Translations under genes and position numbers: made by a program | Notes under the pieces: generated by a model | The model's input: only the letters and a program-made list of their open reading frames with translations | Told to the model about the DNA's origin: nothing | The model's database searches: none | Shown here: positions 15,428 to 22,196 of the stretch, piece by piece | Position numbering within the stretch: the first letter of the stretch is position 1 | Layout: each line of letters opens with the position of its first letter | Source of the DNA: an uncultured Ruminococcus sp. | GTDB lineage: Bacteria; Bacillota; Clostridia; Oscillospirales; Ruminococcaceae | DNA length: 39,685 nucleotides | NCBI GenBank assembly: GCA_947169885.1 | Contig: CAMVRM010000029.1 | Span: 1-39,685, forward strand | Reading direction: 5' to 3'

Positions 15428-16324
15428 ATGGAAATGATTCTTGCAACAGCCTGCGTGTGCCTCTTTGTCTTTCTGTGCGCCCTGCTGTGGAAATATATCT
15501 CACTGAAAAAGAATATCCGCCGCTTCTCGCAGGAGCTTGAAAAGCTGAAAGACAGCGATTACAAACAGCCTGTCAAAGTCACGGATTTTGATAAAGACCT
15601 TGTGGAACTTGCTGTAAAAGTCAATGAACATACCGACATTCAGCGGCGGCTCGGTGTGGAATATGAGGAGCGAAAAAAGCAGCTCGGCACGGTCATTTCG
15701 GGTATATCTCATGACTTCCGCACACCGCTGACGGCATCGCTCGGCTATCTGCAAATGATCGGGAAAAGCGGTGAACTGTCGGATAAGAATGCGGAGTATC
15801 TCAGCATTGCCATGCAAAAAAATCAGTATCTCAAGGAGCTTTCCGACGAATTCTTCGAGCTGACGAAGATAGAAAACGGCAGTGATGAGCTGAGTATAGA
15901 AGAAGTTAATTTCAGTAATCTTCTGACCGAAACTGTGCTGGAACAGCATTCATGGATAGCCGAAAGAGCAATCAAAACCGACTTTGATATTGCCGACGGT
16001 ATCATGATACAGGCTGATGTGCATTGTCTGACACGGATACTAAGCAATCTTATGTCCAATGCACAGAAATACACCTCTGACAGCTTCGGCGTTAAACTGA
16101 AACAGGACGGTGATCGGGTGGTATTATGTGTATCCAATACCATTGCGGACAGCACATCACTCGATGTTGACAGAGTGTTCGAGCCGTTCTACCGTATGGA
16201 TGCACGGACGGCAGGCGGCAGCGGACTGGGGTTGTATGTCGTGAAGCTATTATGTGACAGGCTCGGCTGGACAGTAGGTGCGGAGTTGAATGATAATGTT
16301 TTTACTGCAACAATATTGATATGA
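15428..16324 (+). CDS. Sensor histidine kinase with a single N-terminal membrane segment
   Basis: A 298-residue kinase. The ATG at 15428 follows GGAGG at 15414-15418; the longer in-frame extension overlaps the permease gene. One membrane segment (about 2-22) is followed directly by a cytoplasmic linker, so there is no extracytoplasmic sensor domain. This suggests it senses within the membrane or through the transporter. H-box ISHDFRTPLT puts the phosphorylated His at 95; N-box LSNLMSNAQKYTSD and G-box GSGLGLYVVKLL complete the ATPase domain. Last gene of the cluster before a terminator. Confidence 0.93.
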   Translation: MEMILATACVCLFVFLCALLWKYISLKKNIRRFSQELEKLKDSDYKQPVKVTDFDKDLVELAVKVNEHTDIQRRLGVEYEERKKQLGTVISGISHDFRTPLTASLGYLQMIGKSGELSDKNAEYLSIAMQKNQYLKELSDEFFELTKIENGSDELSIEEVNFSNLLTETVLEQHSWIAERAIKTDFDIADGIMIQADVHCLTRILSNLMSNAQKYTSDSFGVKLKQDGDRVVLCVSNTIADSTSLDVDRVFEPFYRMDARTAGGSGLGLYVVKLLCDRLGWTVGAELNDNVFTATILI

Positions 16325-16330
16325 ACATAT

Positions 16331-16364
16331 GGCTCGGAGAACACTCTCTGAGCCTTTTTCTTTT
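16331..16364 (+). terminator. Terminator after the histidine kinase
   Basis: GGCTC-G-GAGA pairs with TCTC-T-GAGCC around ACAC, followed by TTTTTCTTTT. Confidence 0.85.
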
Positions 16365-16404
16365 CAGCGGATAATTTTTCCCATCTCCGTCACAGACGAC
16401 TCTG

Positions 16405-16431
16405 AAGGGCATTTCCGTTCGTCTAAGGGCA
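16405..16431. repeat. Paired AAGGGCA repeats near the right end of the candidate island
   Basis: AAGGGCA occurs at 16405-16411 and 16425-16431, 20 bases apart, inside an AGACGA...TCGTCT palindrome. Its orientation is inverted relative to the pair at 12132-12150. Possible arm-type recombinase sites. Between the kinase terminator and the tRNA terminator nothing else is recognisable. Confidence 0.35.
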
Positions 16432-16528
16432 AAACAAATCCGAAAATCAAAGCCTGATTATATATGGATATGAACCTCGGTGAACACGCAAAAACCACGC
16501 TAAATCAGCACATTTCCAAAATCCATGC

Positions 16529-16563
16529 AAAAAAACACACGCTCCGACTTATGCCGAAACGTG
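16529..16563 (-). terminator. tRNA-Arg terminator
   Basis: On the minus strand an 11-pair stem (including G-U pairs) with loop ATAA is followed by a seven-T run, 13 bases after the tRNA 3' end. Similar to the terminator at 11916-11947. Confidence 0.8.
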
Positions 16564-16575
16564 CGATTTCCGTAA

Positions 16576-16649
16576 TGCGCTGCGAGGGACTCGAACCCCC
16601 GACCTACTGGTTCGTAGCCAGTCACTCTATCCAGCTGAGCTAGCAACGC
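16576..16649 (-). tRNA. tRNA-Arg (anticodon ACG)
   Basis: The 74-base minus-strand sequence folds as a cloverleaf. Acceptor GCGTTGC/GCAGCGC, D-arm GCTC...GAGT, anticodon arm ACTGG-CTACGAA-CCAGT with anticodon ACG (wobble A presumably modified to inosine), T-arm GGGGG-TTCGAGT-CCCTC, discriminator A. CCA is not encoded. A perfect promoter and a terminator flank it. Its 3' part is duplicated at 11959-12015, which suggests it serves as an integration site. Confidence 0.97.
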
Positions 16650-16662
16650 ATTCAACTCTGAT

Positions 16663-16691
16663 ATTATAACATATAATTTCGGGGTTGTCAA
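16663..16691 (-). promoter_or_regulatory. Promoter of tRNA-Arg
   Basis: TTGACA (16691-16686), 17-base spacer, TATAAT (16668-16663) on the minus strand, full consensus, 13 bases before the tRNA 5' end. Confidence 0.88.
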
Positions 16692-16730
16692 TAGCGTTCA
16701 TAAAAAGTTTACATTATCCGCTTTGGCGGC

Positions 16731-17015
16731 TTATTCTTCTATCATGAACACGTAAGTCTCGGGCTTTGCGCCGTTCTGCACCATGACCTGCTTTTCAAGA
16801 ACTTTGGTGCGCATATTCTTAGTCCAATCTTTCTGGGTGCGCATTTTCAGTCCGTGACCCTCGCACCACGCACGAACATGGGCGTTGCAGTCACGCCTTG
16901 CAAAAGGCAGGCTGTCCGCTTCAAAACTGCCGTCGGGCGAAACGTTTGTGCATGGCTCTGCTTCGCCGAACTCAACGTTAGAGAGCTTCTTCTTGACCGT
17001 TAATCTGAATTTCAT
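16731..17015 (-). CDS. Small protein of unknown function
   Basis: A 94-residue protein starting at 17015, chosen because AGGAGG lies 6-12 bases upstream. It is basic, with no membrane segment or signal peptide. Visible sequence: FRLTVKKKLSNVEFGEAEPC, an aromatic/Cys/His-containing middle (RRDCNAHVRAWCEGHG) and an end PETYVFMIEE. I do not recognise the family. It lies 10 bases after the PqqD-like gene and is probably co-transcribed with it. No precursor-peptide features such as a glycine or cysteine core are obvious, although two Cys and two His cluster at about residues 47-59. Confidence 0.7.
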   Translation of the reverse strand: MKFRLTVKKKLSNVEFGEAEPCTNVSPDGSFEADSLPFARRDCNAHVRAWCEGHGLKMRTQKDWTKNMRTKVLEKQVMVQNGAKPETYVFMIEE

Positions 17016-17025
17016 AGCTATCCTC

Positions 17026-17286
17026 CTATTCTTCGAGCGCTCCGATCCTGCGAAGTTCGGAAAGCGCATGGCTGACATCTTGTTCGATAACGCCGCTCGG
17101 GGCGTTGTATTTCTCATGCAGTGCCGAGACTATCTCCGCTTCCGATATGTCATTTTTCAAAAGCGCAAGTATCGCACCGAAAGTCTTGTTTCCTTTGACA
17201 AGCCCGTTAAAATCCGATGCGCCTGCCGCCACGAGCATGACTTCCCTGCCCGAACCGTGCATGATAAATCCTTTTTTAAGCTTCAT
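17026..17286 (-). CDS. PqqD-like (RiPP recognition element-type) protein
   Basis: An 86-residue protein starting at 17286 after GAAAGGA. The segment from LKKGFIMHGSGREVMLVA through GLVKGNKTFGAILALLKND and ALSELRRIGAL matches the PqqD winged-helix pattern: a strand hairpin, then N..(T/A)..I..LL, then a helical end. PqqD domains bind leader peptides of ribosomally made, modified peptides, but here no radical SAM maturase or obvious precursor lies nearby. Similar stand-alone proteins exist in Firmicutes with unknown roles. Its 5' leader contains the 49-base palindromic element. Confidence 0.75.
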   Translation of the reverse strand: MKLKKGFIMHGSGREVMLVAAGASDFNGLVKGNKTFGAILALLKNDISEAEIVSALHEKYNAPSGVIEQDVSHALSELRRIGALEE

Positions 17287-17301
17287 TGGTGATTTCCTTT
17301 C

Positions 17302-17350
17302 AGAACCTGTCTTCACAAGACACGTACAGAGTCTTGTGAAGACAGGTTCT
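17302..17350. repeat. 49-base palindromic repeat element, copy 1
   Basis: A perfect 20-base inverted repeat (begins AGAACCTGTCTTCACAAGAC) around a 9-base centre. The asymmetric centre ACGTACAGA shows orientation; the copy at 39588-39636 is the same element reversed, with one difference. This copy lies between the promoter and the ribosome site of the PqqD-like gene, so the mRNA would start with a strong hairpin. Confidence 0.9.
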
Positions 17351-17366
17351 TATATCTGTTGAATTA

Positions 17367-17395
17367 ATTATACCACAAAACAGTTCGGTTTGCAA
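17367..17395 (-). promoter_or_regulatory. Promoter of the PqqD-like operon
   Basis: TTGCAA (17395-17390), 17 bases, TATAAT (17372-17367) on the minus strand. Transcription would start near 17360, just before the palindromic element. Confidence 0.75.
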
Positions 17396-17516
17396 GAGAA
17401 TTTTTGAAAAAATCCGCAATGATGCTGTTATTTTTTGACATTTTCTCTTTTGGCACTGTGATTTCTTTCTAAGGTTCATTCATGATTTGGTCATAATTTT
17501 TTCGCATATTCACTGT

Positions 17517-17544
17517 TTGATATGACGCATTTTTGCAGTATAAT
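17517..17544 (+). promoter_or_regulatory. Promoter of uvrB
   Basis: TTGATA (17517-17522), 16 bases, TATAAT (17539-17544). The predicted start near 17551 coincides with the left end of the long inverted repeat. No GAAC-N4-GTTC box was found here. Between 17396 and 17516 nothing is recognisable. Confidence 0.65.
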
Positions 17545-17551
17545 AATAATG

Positions 17552-17727
17552 TATATTCTTATAGCAATACAAGAAAATAGCAACATAAAGATTTCGAGAG
17601 AAAATTTCACAGTGCAAGGAAAACGACCGCAGTTGGGCTGTCGCCCTGCAAGGGAGTTTGACGCAGCAATGTGGAATTTTATCCGAAAGATTTGTGTTGG
17701 TATTTTCTTGGATTGCTATAAATATCA
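17552..17727. repeat. Long imperfect inverted repeat, MITE-like
   Basis: About 176 bases whose left half (from TTATAGCAATACAAGAAAATA) pairs with the right half (TATTTTCTTGGATTGCTATAA). The outer 21 bases match at 20 positions, and inner matches continue over about 60 bases per arm (for example AAAATT.CACA.TGC), with a GGGC-TGTC-GCCC tip. It lies between the uvrB promoter and its ribosome site. Both strands read a short IAIQEN-type open frame only because the arms are complementary. It resembles a non-autonomous mobile element; no transposase is present. Confidence 0.7.
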
Positions 17728-17739
17728 CGGAGGTGCATC

Positions 17740-19713
17740 ATGGATCATTTTGAACTTGTCAGCGACTATAAGCCCTCGGGCGACCAGCCGCAGGCGATCG
17801 AACAGCTTGTAGAGGGCATAAATAACGGGCTTAAAGAACAGACACTGCTCGGCGTTACAGGTTCAGGCAAGACGTTCACCATGGCGAACGTTATCGCCCG
17901 TGTCAACCGCCCAACACTTGTGCTTGCTCACAACAAGATACTTGCGGCACAGCTATGCTCGGAGTTCCGTGAGTTCTTCCCGCATAACGCCGTGGAATAC
18001 TTCGTCAGCTACTACGACTACTACCAGCCCGAAGCTTATATCCCCAGCAAGGATGTTTATATCGAAAAGGACAGTTCGATAAACGATGAGATCGACAAAA
18101 TGCGCCACTCCGCAACTTCTGCTATCGCCGAACGCCGTGACGTTATAATCGTCGCATCGGTCAGCTGTATCTACTCTCTGGGCGACCCCGAGGAATACAA
18201 GTCAATGGTTGTATCTCTGCGCCCCGAAATGGAAATGAGCCGTGAGGAACTTGTGGCAAAGCTCGTGGGCATACAGTACGAACGAAATGACATCGACTTT
18301 TCACGAAACAAGTTCAGGGTGCGTGGCGACATCGTGGAGATCTACCCTGCCGCCAACACCGATACGGCGCTCAGAGTTGAGTTTTTCGGCGACGAGATCG
18401 ACCGCATAAGCGAGATAAATGTGGTGACGGGCGAGGTCATTTCAAGGCTTGCTCATGCGGCGGTGTTCCCTGCTTCGCATTACATCGTAGGCAAGGAGAA
18501 GATGCTTGAAGCTATCGAGGATATTCGTGCGGAAATGGAAGAACGTGTTGAATACTTCCAAAAGCGCGATATGCTCATTGAAGCACAGCGCATTAAAGAA
18601 CGCACCAATTATGACATCGAGATGCTTGAAGAGATAGGTTTCTGCTCGGGCATCGAGAACTATTCAAGGGTGCTTTCACGCCGTCCTGCTGGTTCAACGC
18701 CTTACACACTGCTCGACCACCTGCCGAAAGATTTTCTGCTCATGGTGGACGAGAGCCATGTCAGCCTGCCGCAGGTGAGAGGTATGTATGCAGGCGACCG
18801 TGCGAGAAAAGACACGCTCATCGACTATGGTTTCAGACTGCCGTCAGCAAGGGACAACCGTCCGCTGACATTTGATGAGTTCTATTCGCACATCGGGCAG
18901 GCGATTTTCGTTTCAGCGACCCCCGGACCTATCGAGCGTGAAAAGAGCGACAGGATAGTTGAACAGCTTATCCGTCCGACAGGTCTGCTCGACCCCGAGA
19001 TAGACGTTCGTCCCACTGAGGGTCAGATAGATGACCTGCTGAGCGAGATAAATCTGCGCATAAGCCGCAAGCAGAGAGTTCTTGTGACAACGCTCACAAA
19101 GAAAATGGCTGAGGACTTAACGAACTACCTGAAAGGCTTTGACATAAAAGTCAGGTATATGCACCACGATATAGACACGATCGAACGCATGGAGATAATA
19201 CGTGATCTGCGTCTGGGCGAGTTTGATGTTCTGGTGGGTATAAACCTGTTAAGAGAGGGTCTTGACATTCCCGAAGTGTCGCTTGTGGCGATACTTGATG
19301 CGGACAAGGAGGGCTTCCTGCGTTCCGAGAGTTCGCTTATTCAGACGGCAGGACGTGCGGCACGAAACGCCGAGGGTCACGTTATCATGTATGCGGATAT
19401 TGTGACGGGTTCAATGGAACGTGCAATTCGTGAGACACACCGCCGCCGTGAGATGCAGATGAAGTATAACGAGGAACACGGCATAACTCCCAAGACGATC
19501 ATCAAGGACGTTCGTGATGTTATCGAAATATCGACGAAAGAAGAAGTTGAGTACAGCGCAAGGCAGAAGTCCAAGCTTACGAAAGCCGAGACTCAGCATC
19601 TTATCGACAAGTTGACAAAGCAGATGAAAGAGGCGGCAAAACTGCTTGAATTTGAACACGCCGCTTACCTCAGAGATAAAATAAACGAACTGCGAAACGG
19701 AAACAATAATTAA
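17740..19713 (+). CDS. uvrB: UvrB, excinuclease ABC subunit B
   Basis: A 657-residue damage-verification helicase of nucleotide excision repair. It receives DNA from UvrA and then recruits UvrC. Walker A GVTGSGKT is at 38-45. The beta-hairpin region [19 protein letters not shown], helicase motifs ([33 protein letters not shown]) and the C-terminal UVR helix pair ([20 protein letters not shown]) are all present. Length is normal. ACGGAGGTG precedes the ATG. uvrA is about 2.5 kb downstream with three unrelated genes between, and uvrC is not in the window. Confidence 0.98.
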   Translation: MDHFELVSDYKPSGDQPQAIEQLVEGINNGLKEQTLLGVTGSGKTFTMANVIARVNRPTLVLAHNKILAAQLCSEFREFFPHNAVEYFVSYYDYYQPEAYIPSKDVYIEKDSSINDEIDKMRHSATSAIAERRDVIIVASVSCIYSLGDPEEYKSMVVSLRPEMEMSREELVAKLVGIQYERNDIDFSRNKFRVRGDIVEIYPAANTDTALRVEFFGDEIDRISEINVVTGEVISRLAHAAVFPASHYIVGKEKMLEAIEDIRAEMEERVEYFQKRDMLIEAQRIKERTNYDIEMLEEIGFCSGIENYSRVLSRRPAGSTPYTLLDHLPKDFLLMVDESHVSLPQVRGMYAGDRARKDTLIDYGFRLPSARDNRPLTFDEFYSHIGQAIFVSATPGPIEREKSDRIVEQLIRPTGLLDPEIDVRPTEGQIDDLLSEINLRISRKQRVLVTTLTKKMAEDLTNYLKGFDIKVRYMHHDIDTIERMEIIRDLRLGEFDVLVGINLLREGLDIPEVSLVAILDADKEGFLRSESSLIQTAGRAARNAEGHVIMYADIVTGSMERAIRETHRRREMQMKYNEEHGITPKTIIKDVRDVIEISTKEEVEYSARQKSKLTKAETQHLIDKLTKQMKEAAKLLEFEHAAYLRDKINELRNGNNN

Positions 19714-19734
19714 ATAAGAAATAAGAGATAAGAA
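19711..19734. repeat. TTTCTTA-type simple repeat, copy 1
   Basis: These 24 bases, beginning in the uvrB stop codon, are the exact reverse complement of 32095-32118. A related run lies at 37147-37170. Confidence 0.7.
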
Positions 19735-19769
19735 TAAAGAAAGGTTCAGACACAAAAGGAGAATACAAA

Positions 19770-20471
19770 ATGAAATACAAAGCACTGTTATTACTTGCAC
19801 TTGCTCCTGCGGCGCTTCTGCTTGCAGGGTGCGGCTTATCCAACAGTGGGATCATACAGAGTTCGGGGCTTAGAGCCTTGAAAAAGCGCTATGATGTCAA
19901 GTTCACTTATCTTGCTGAGAACAGAAAGGTGGGTTCGGGTGATGTTTTCGGTAATCATGGCGGACTGCTCGAATTCTACGCCGAAGCAGAAGACCTTCCG
20001 GGCAAAAAGATATACGTTTACAGCGAAGACGGCAGGAACTTCGGAAGCGATTACATAAACAAAAAATACGAGGACGATACTATTGACCTTATCGGGCAGA
20101 TCGCTCACACTGTTTACGATGATGAGGATCTCAGAGTTGTTTTGTCCGACTATTATGTAAATGACCTTGACAAAGACACGACCTTTGAGGAATATCTGGA
20201 GTCGGAGTACCTGAACATAGTGCGCATCTATACCACCGACAATGATGATCCCGAGGGGGATTTTGACAAGTTTGTTCAGTTGCTCATCGTCAACAAGATA
20301 AACTGCGAGCCTACCACTTACCATTTTAAAGAAAATGTCTACTTAGATGAGAGCGTTAATGTCCATGCGCTGGATATTGAATTGAAGCATGGCAAGATGA
20401 TGACGGAAGGATCTGAGAAAACACTCGAAAAAGGCTTTAAACGGAAATATGTGTTCAGAAGCTACTTCTGA
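19770..20471 (+). CDS. Lipoprotein, paralogue 1
   Basis: A 233-residue lipoprotein with lipobox LLAGC (Cys21), preceded by AAAGGAG. The mature part is acidic and has motifs shared with the next gene: VGSGDVFGNHGG, ALPG/LPGKKIYVYSEDGRN, YINKKYEDDTIDLIGQI, DTTFEEYLES, TTDNDDPE and LLIVNKINCEP. No known domain recognised. The gene sits directly after uvrB and probably shares its transcript, but nothing in it suggests DNA repair. It would be anchored on the outer face of the membrane. Confidence 0.85.
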   Translation: MKYKALLLLALAPAALLLAGCGLSNSGIIQSSGLRALKKRYDVKFTYLAENRKVGSGDVFGNHGGLLEFYAEAEDLPGKKIYVYSEDGRNFGSDYINKKYEDDTIDLIGQIAHTVYDDEDLRVVLSDYYVNDLDKDTTFEEYLESEYLNIVRIYTTDNDDPEGDFDKFVQLLIVNKINCEPTTYHFKENVYLDESVNVHALDIELKHGKMMTEGSEKTLEKGFKRKYVFRSYF

Positions 20472-20485
20472 TGAAAGGCAGTAAA

Positions 20486-21202
20486 ATGAAAAAGAGATAT
20501 ATCATTTTTCCCCTTGCGGCGGCGCTTCTGCTTGCAGGGTGCGGAAGGCTTACGGGAGACTATATGAACAGCCCAAAGAACCAAAAAGCGGCGCTCAAAG
20601 CGCTGAACGAACAGTTCGGCATAAGTTTCAGTTATGCGGGCAAATGGGATTTTCCTGTGGGTTCGGGCGGCGTTTTCGGAAAACATACGGGCGTTGCGGC
20701 GCATTTTTACGCTAAGTGCGACGAACTTCCCAATGAAAACATAGCCGTTGTCTATGCCGATGACGGTCATGCCGCAAGCAACTATATCGCAAAGCTTTAC
20801 GAGAAAGATACCACTGACCTGCTGGGGCAGATAATGGGTGCGGTGTATGACGGGACTTACCGTGTGTGTCTTGAAAAGGACTATGTTACCGCTGACTTTG
20901 ACGGCGATACCACCTTTGAGAAATATCTGTCTTCGGGAAATGTTTACACGGTGAGTTTCTGCACCACCGACTCTGCCGACCTTGAAAACAAGTACAAGCA
21001 GCTCAATGACCTGCTTATCGCAAACGGCATAAACTGTCAGCCTTATGTTTACAGCTACACCGAAGATGTTTTCAGTCACGGCGAGGAAGATATTTTCAAG
21101 CTTAACAATCCTGCGGTAATAGGCGTTTCAAGAAATCCCGAACACGGCAGTATGACGCTTGAAGAAGATTTTGTCAACGAGTTTGAGTTTTATGAATATT
21201 GA
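20486..21202 (+). CDS. Lipoprotein, paralogue 2
   Basis: A 238-residue lipoprotein. The ATG at 20486 gives a normal signal peptide (MKKRYIIFPLAAALLLAGC, lipidated Cys19) with AAAGGCAG upstream; an ATG at 20471 overlapping the previous stop would add five residues. It shares with paralogue 1 VGSGGVFGKHTG, DELPNENIAVVYADDG, YIAKLYEKDTTDLLGQI, DTTFEKYLSS and LLIANGINCQP. The DNA around the lipobox (TTCTGCTTGCAGGGTGCGG) is identical in both, pointing to tandem duplication. Function unknown. Confidence 0.85.
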   Translation: MKKRYIIFPLAAALLLAGCGRLTGDYMNSPKNQKAALKALNEQFGISFSYAGKWDFPVGSGGVFGKHTGVAAHFYAKCDELPNENIAVVYADDGHAASNYIAKLYEKDTTDLLGQIMGAVYDGTYRVCLEKDYVTADFDGDTTFEKYLSSGNVYTVSFCTTDSADLENKYKQLNDLLIANGINCQPYVYSYTEDVFSHGEEDIFKLNNPAVIGVSRNPEHGSMTLEEDFVNEFEFYEY

Positions 21203-21236
21203 GAACCGATAGTTACATAAATTGGGGGAAAAGTAT

Positions 21237-22163
21237 ATGAAAAAGATCAGTGAGATACTCGGAAAGTATATGGCGTGGGTAGTTTTAGTCATTGCGGCTC
21301 TGGCACTGCTGCTGCCTAAGACCTGCCTCTGGATACAGACAAGCTGGGTGAATTATCTTTTGATGATCGTCATGTTCGGAATGGGAACAACGATGAAGCT
21401 GTCTGATTTTTCAGTTGTGTTCAAAAGACCGAAAGATGTTCTGACAGGCTGTCTGTCGCAGTTTGTTTTTATGCCGCTCATCGCCTTTTTGCTCGGAAAG
21501 CTGTTCGGGCTTGACAACGAGCTTTTTGTCGGAGTGATGCTTGTGGGGACTTGCCCCGGAGGAACATCCAGCAACGTCATGACCTATCTTGCAAAAGGCG
21601 ACACTGCCCTTTCTGTGGGAATGACAAGCATCAACACACTGCTTGCGCCGATACTCACGCCGATGCTGACATATCTTTATCTGAGAACAACCGTCAGCGT
21701 TGATGTCATGTCGATGTTTTTATCTATCATTCAGGTAGTTATCATCCCGATAGGGCTGGGACTGCTGGTAAACAAGCTGTTCGGGAATTTCACACAGAAA
21801 GTCAACGATGCTTTGCCTGCGGTATCAGTAGCCGCTATCTGCTTTATCATAGCGTCAGTAGTTTCGCACAACAGCGAAAAGATACTTGCTACGGGACTGA
21901 CTATCTTTGCAGTTGTTATTATACATAATCTGCTGGGTTATCTGTGCGGCTATCTGGTCGGCGTTATCTTCAAAATGGATCTGCCGAGAAAGAAAGCTAT
22001 CTCCATTGAAGTAGGTATGCAGAATTCGGGGCTTGCCACAACGCTTGCAGGTTCTGCTTTTCCCGATCTGGCAATGGCTACCGTTCCCGGGGCAGTCTTT
22101 TCTGTATGGCACAACATCTCGGGTGCTGTGCTTGCAGGCATCTTAAATAAAAAAGAGCAATAA
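21237..22163 (+). CDS. Bile acid:sodium symporter-family transporter
   Basis: A 308-residue membrane carrier starting at ATG 21237 (GGGGGA upstream). About nine to ten hydrophobic helices. Family features include MIVMFGMGTTMKLSDF near the N-terminus, VGTCPGGTSSNVMTYLAKGD (the crossover helix and sodium-site region) and ISIEVGMQNSGLATTLA near the C-terminus. Bacterial members move organic anions with sodium; the substrate cannot be read from the sequence. It lies 34 bases before uvrA in the same direction. Confidence 0.92.
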   Translation: MKKISEILGKYMAWVVLVIAALALLLPKTCLWIQTSWVNYLLMIVMFGMGTTMKLSDFSVVFKRPKDVLTGCLSQFVFMPLIAFLLGKLFGLDNELFVGVMLVGTCPGGTSSNVMTYLAKGDTALSVGMTSINTLLAPILTPMLTYLYLRTTVSVDVMSMFLSIIQVVIIPIGLGLLVNKLFGNFTQKVNDALPAVSVAAICFIIASVVSHNSEKILATGLTIFAVVIIHNLLGYLCGYLVGVIFKMDLPRKKAISIEVGMQNSGLATTLAGSAFPDLAMATVPGAVFSVWHNISGAVLAGILNKKEQ

Positions 22164-22196
22164 GGTATATATACGATAGAAAAAGGGAGAGTTTAA

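Noticed and set aside
16500-16691. Short minus-strand open frame across the tRNA-Arg gene
   Set aside because: It is the translation of the tRNA and its terminator, a common false gene.
17522-17812. Short open frames on both strands with IAIQEN-like starts before uvrB
   Set aside because: They arise because the region is an inverted repeat. No ribosome site fits, and they overlap the uvrB start.
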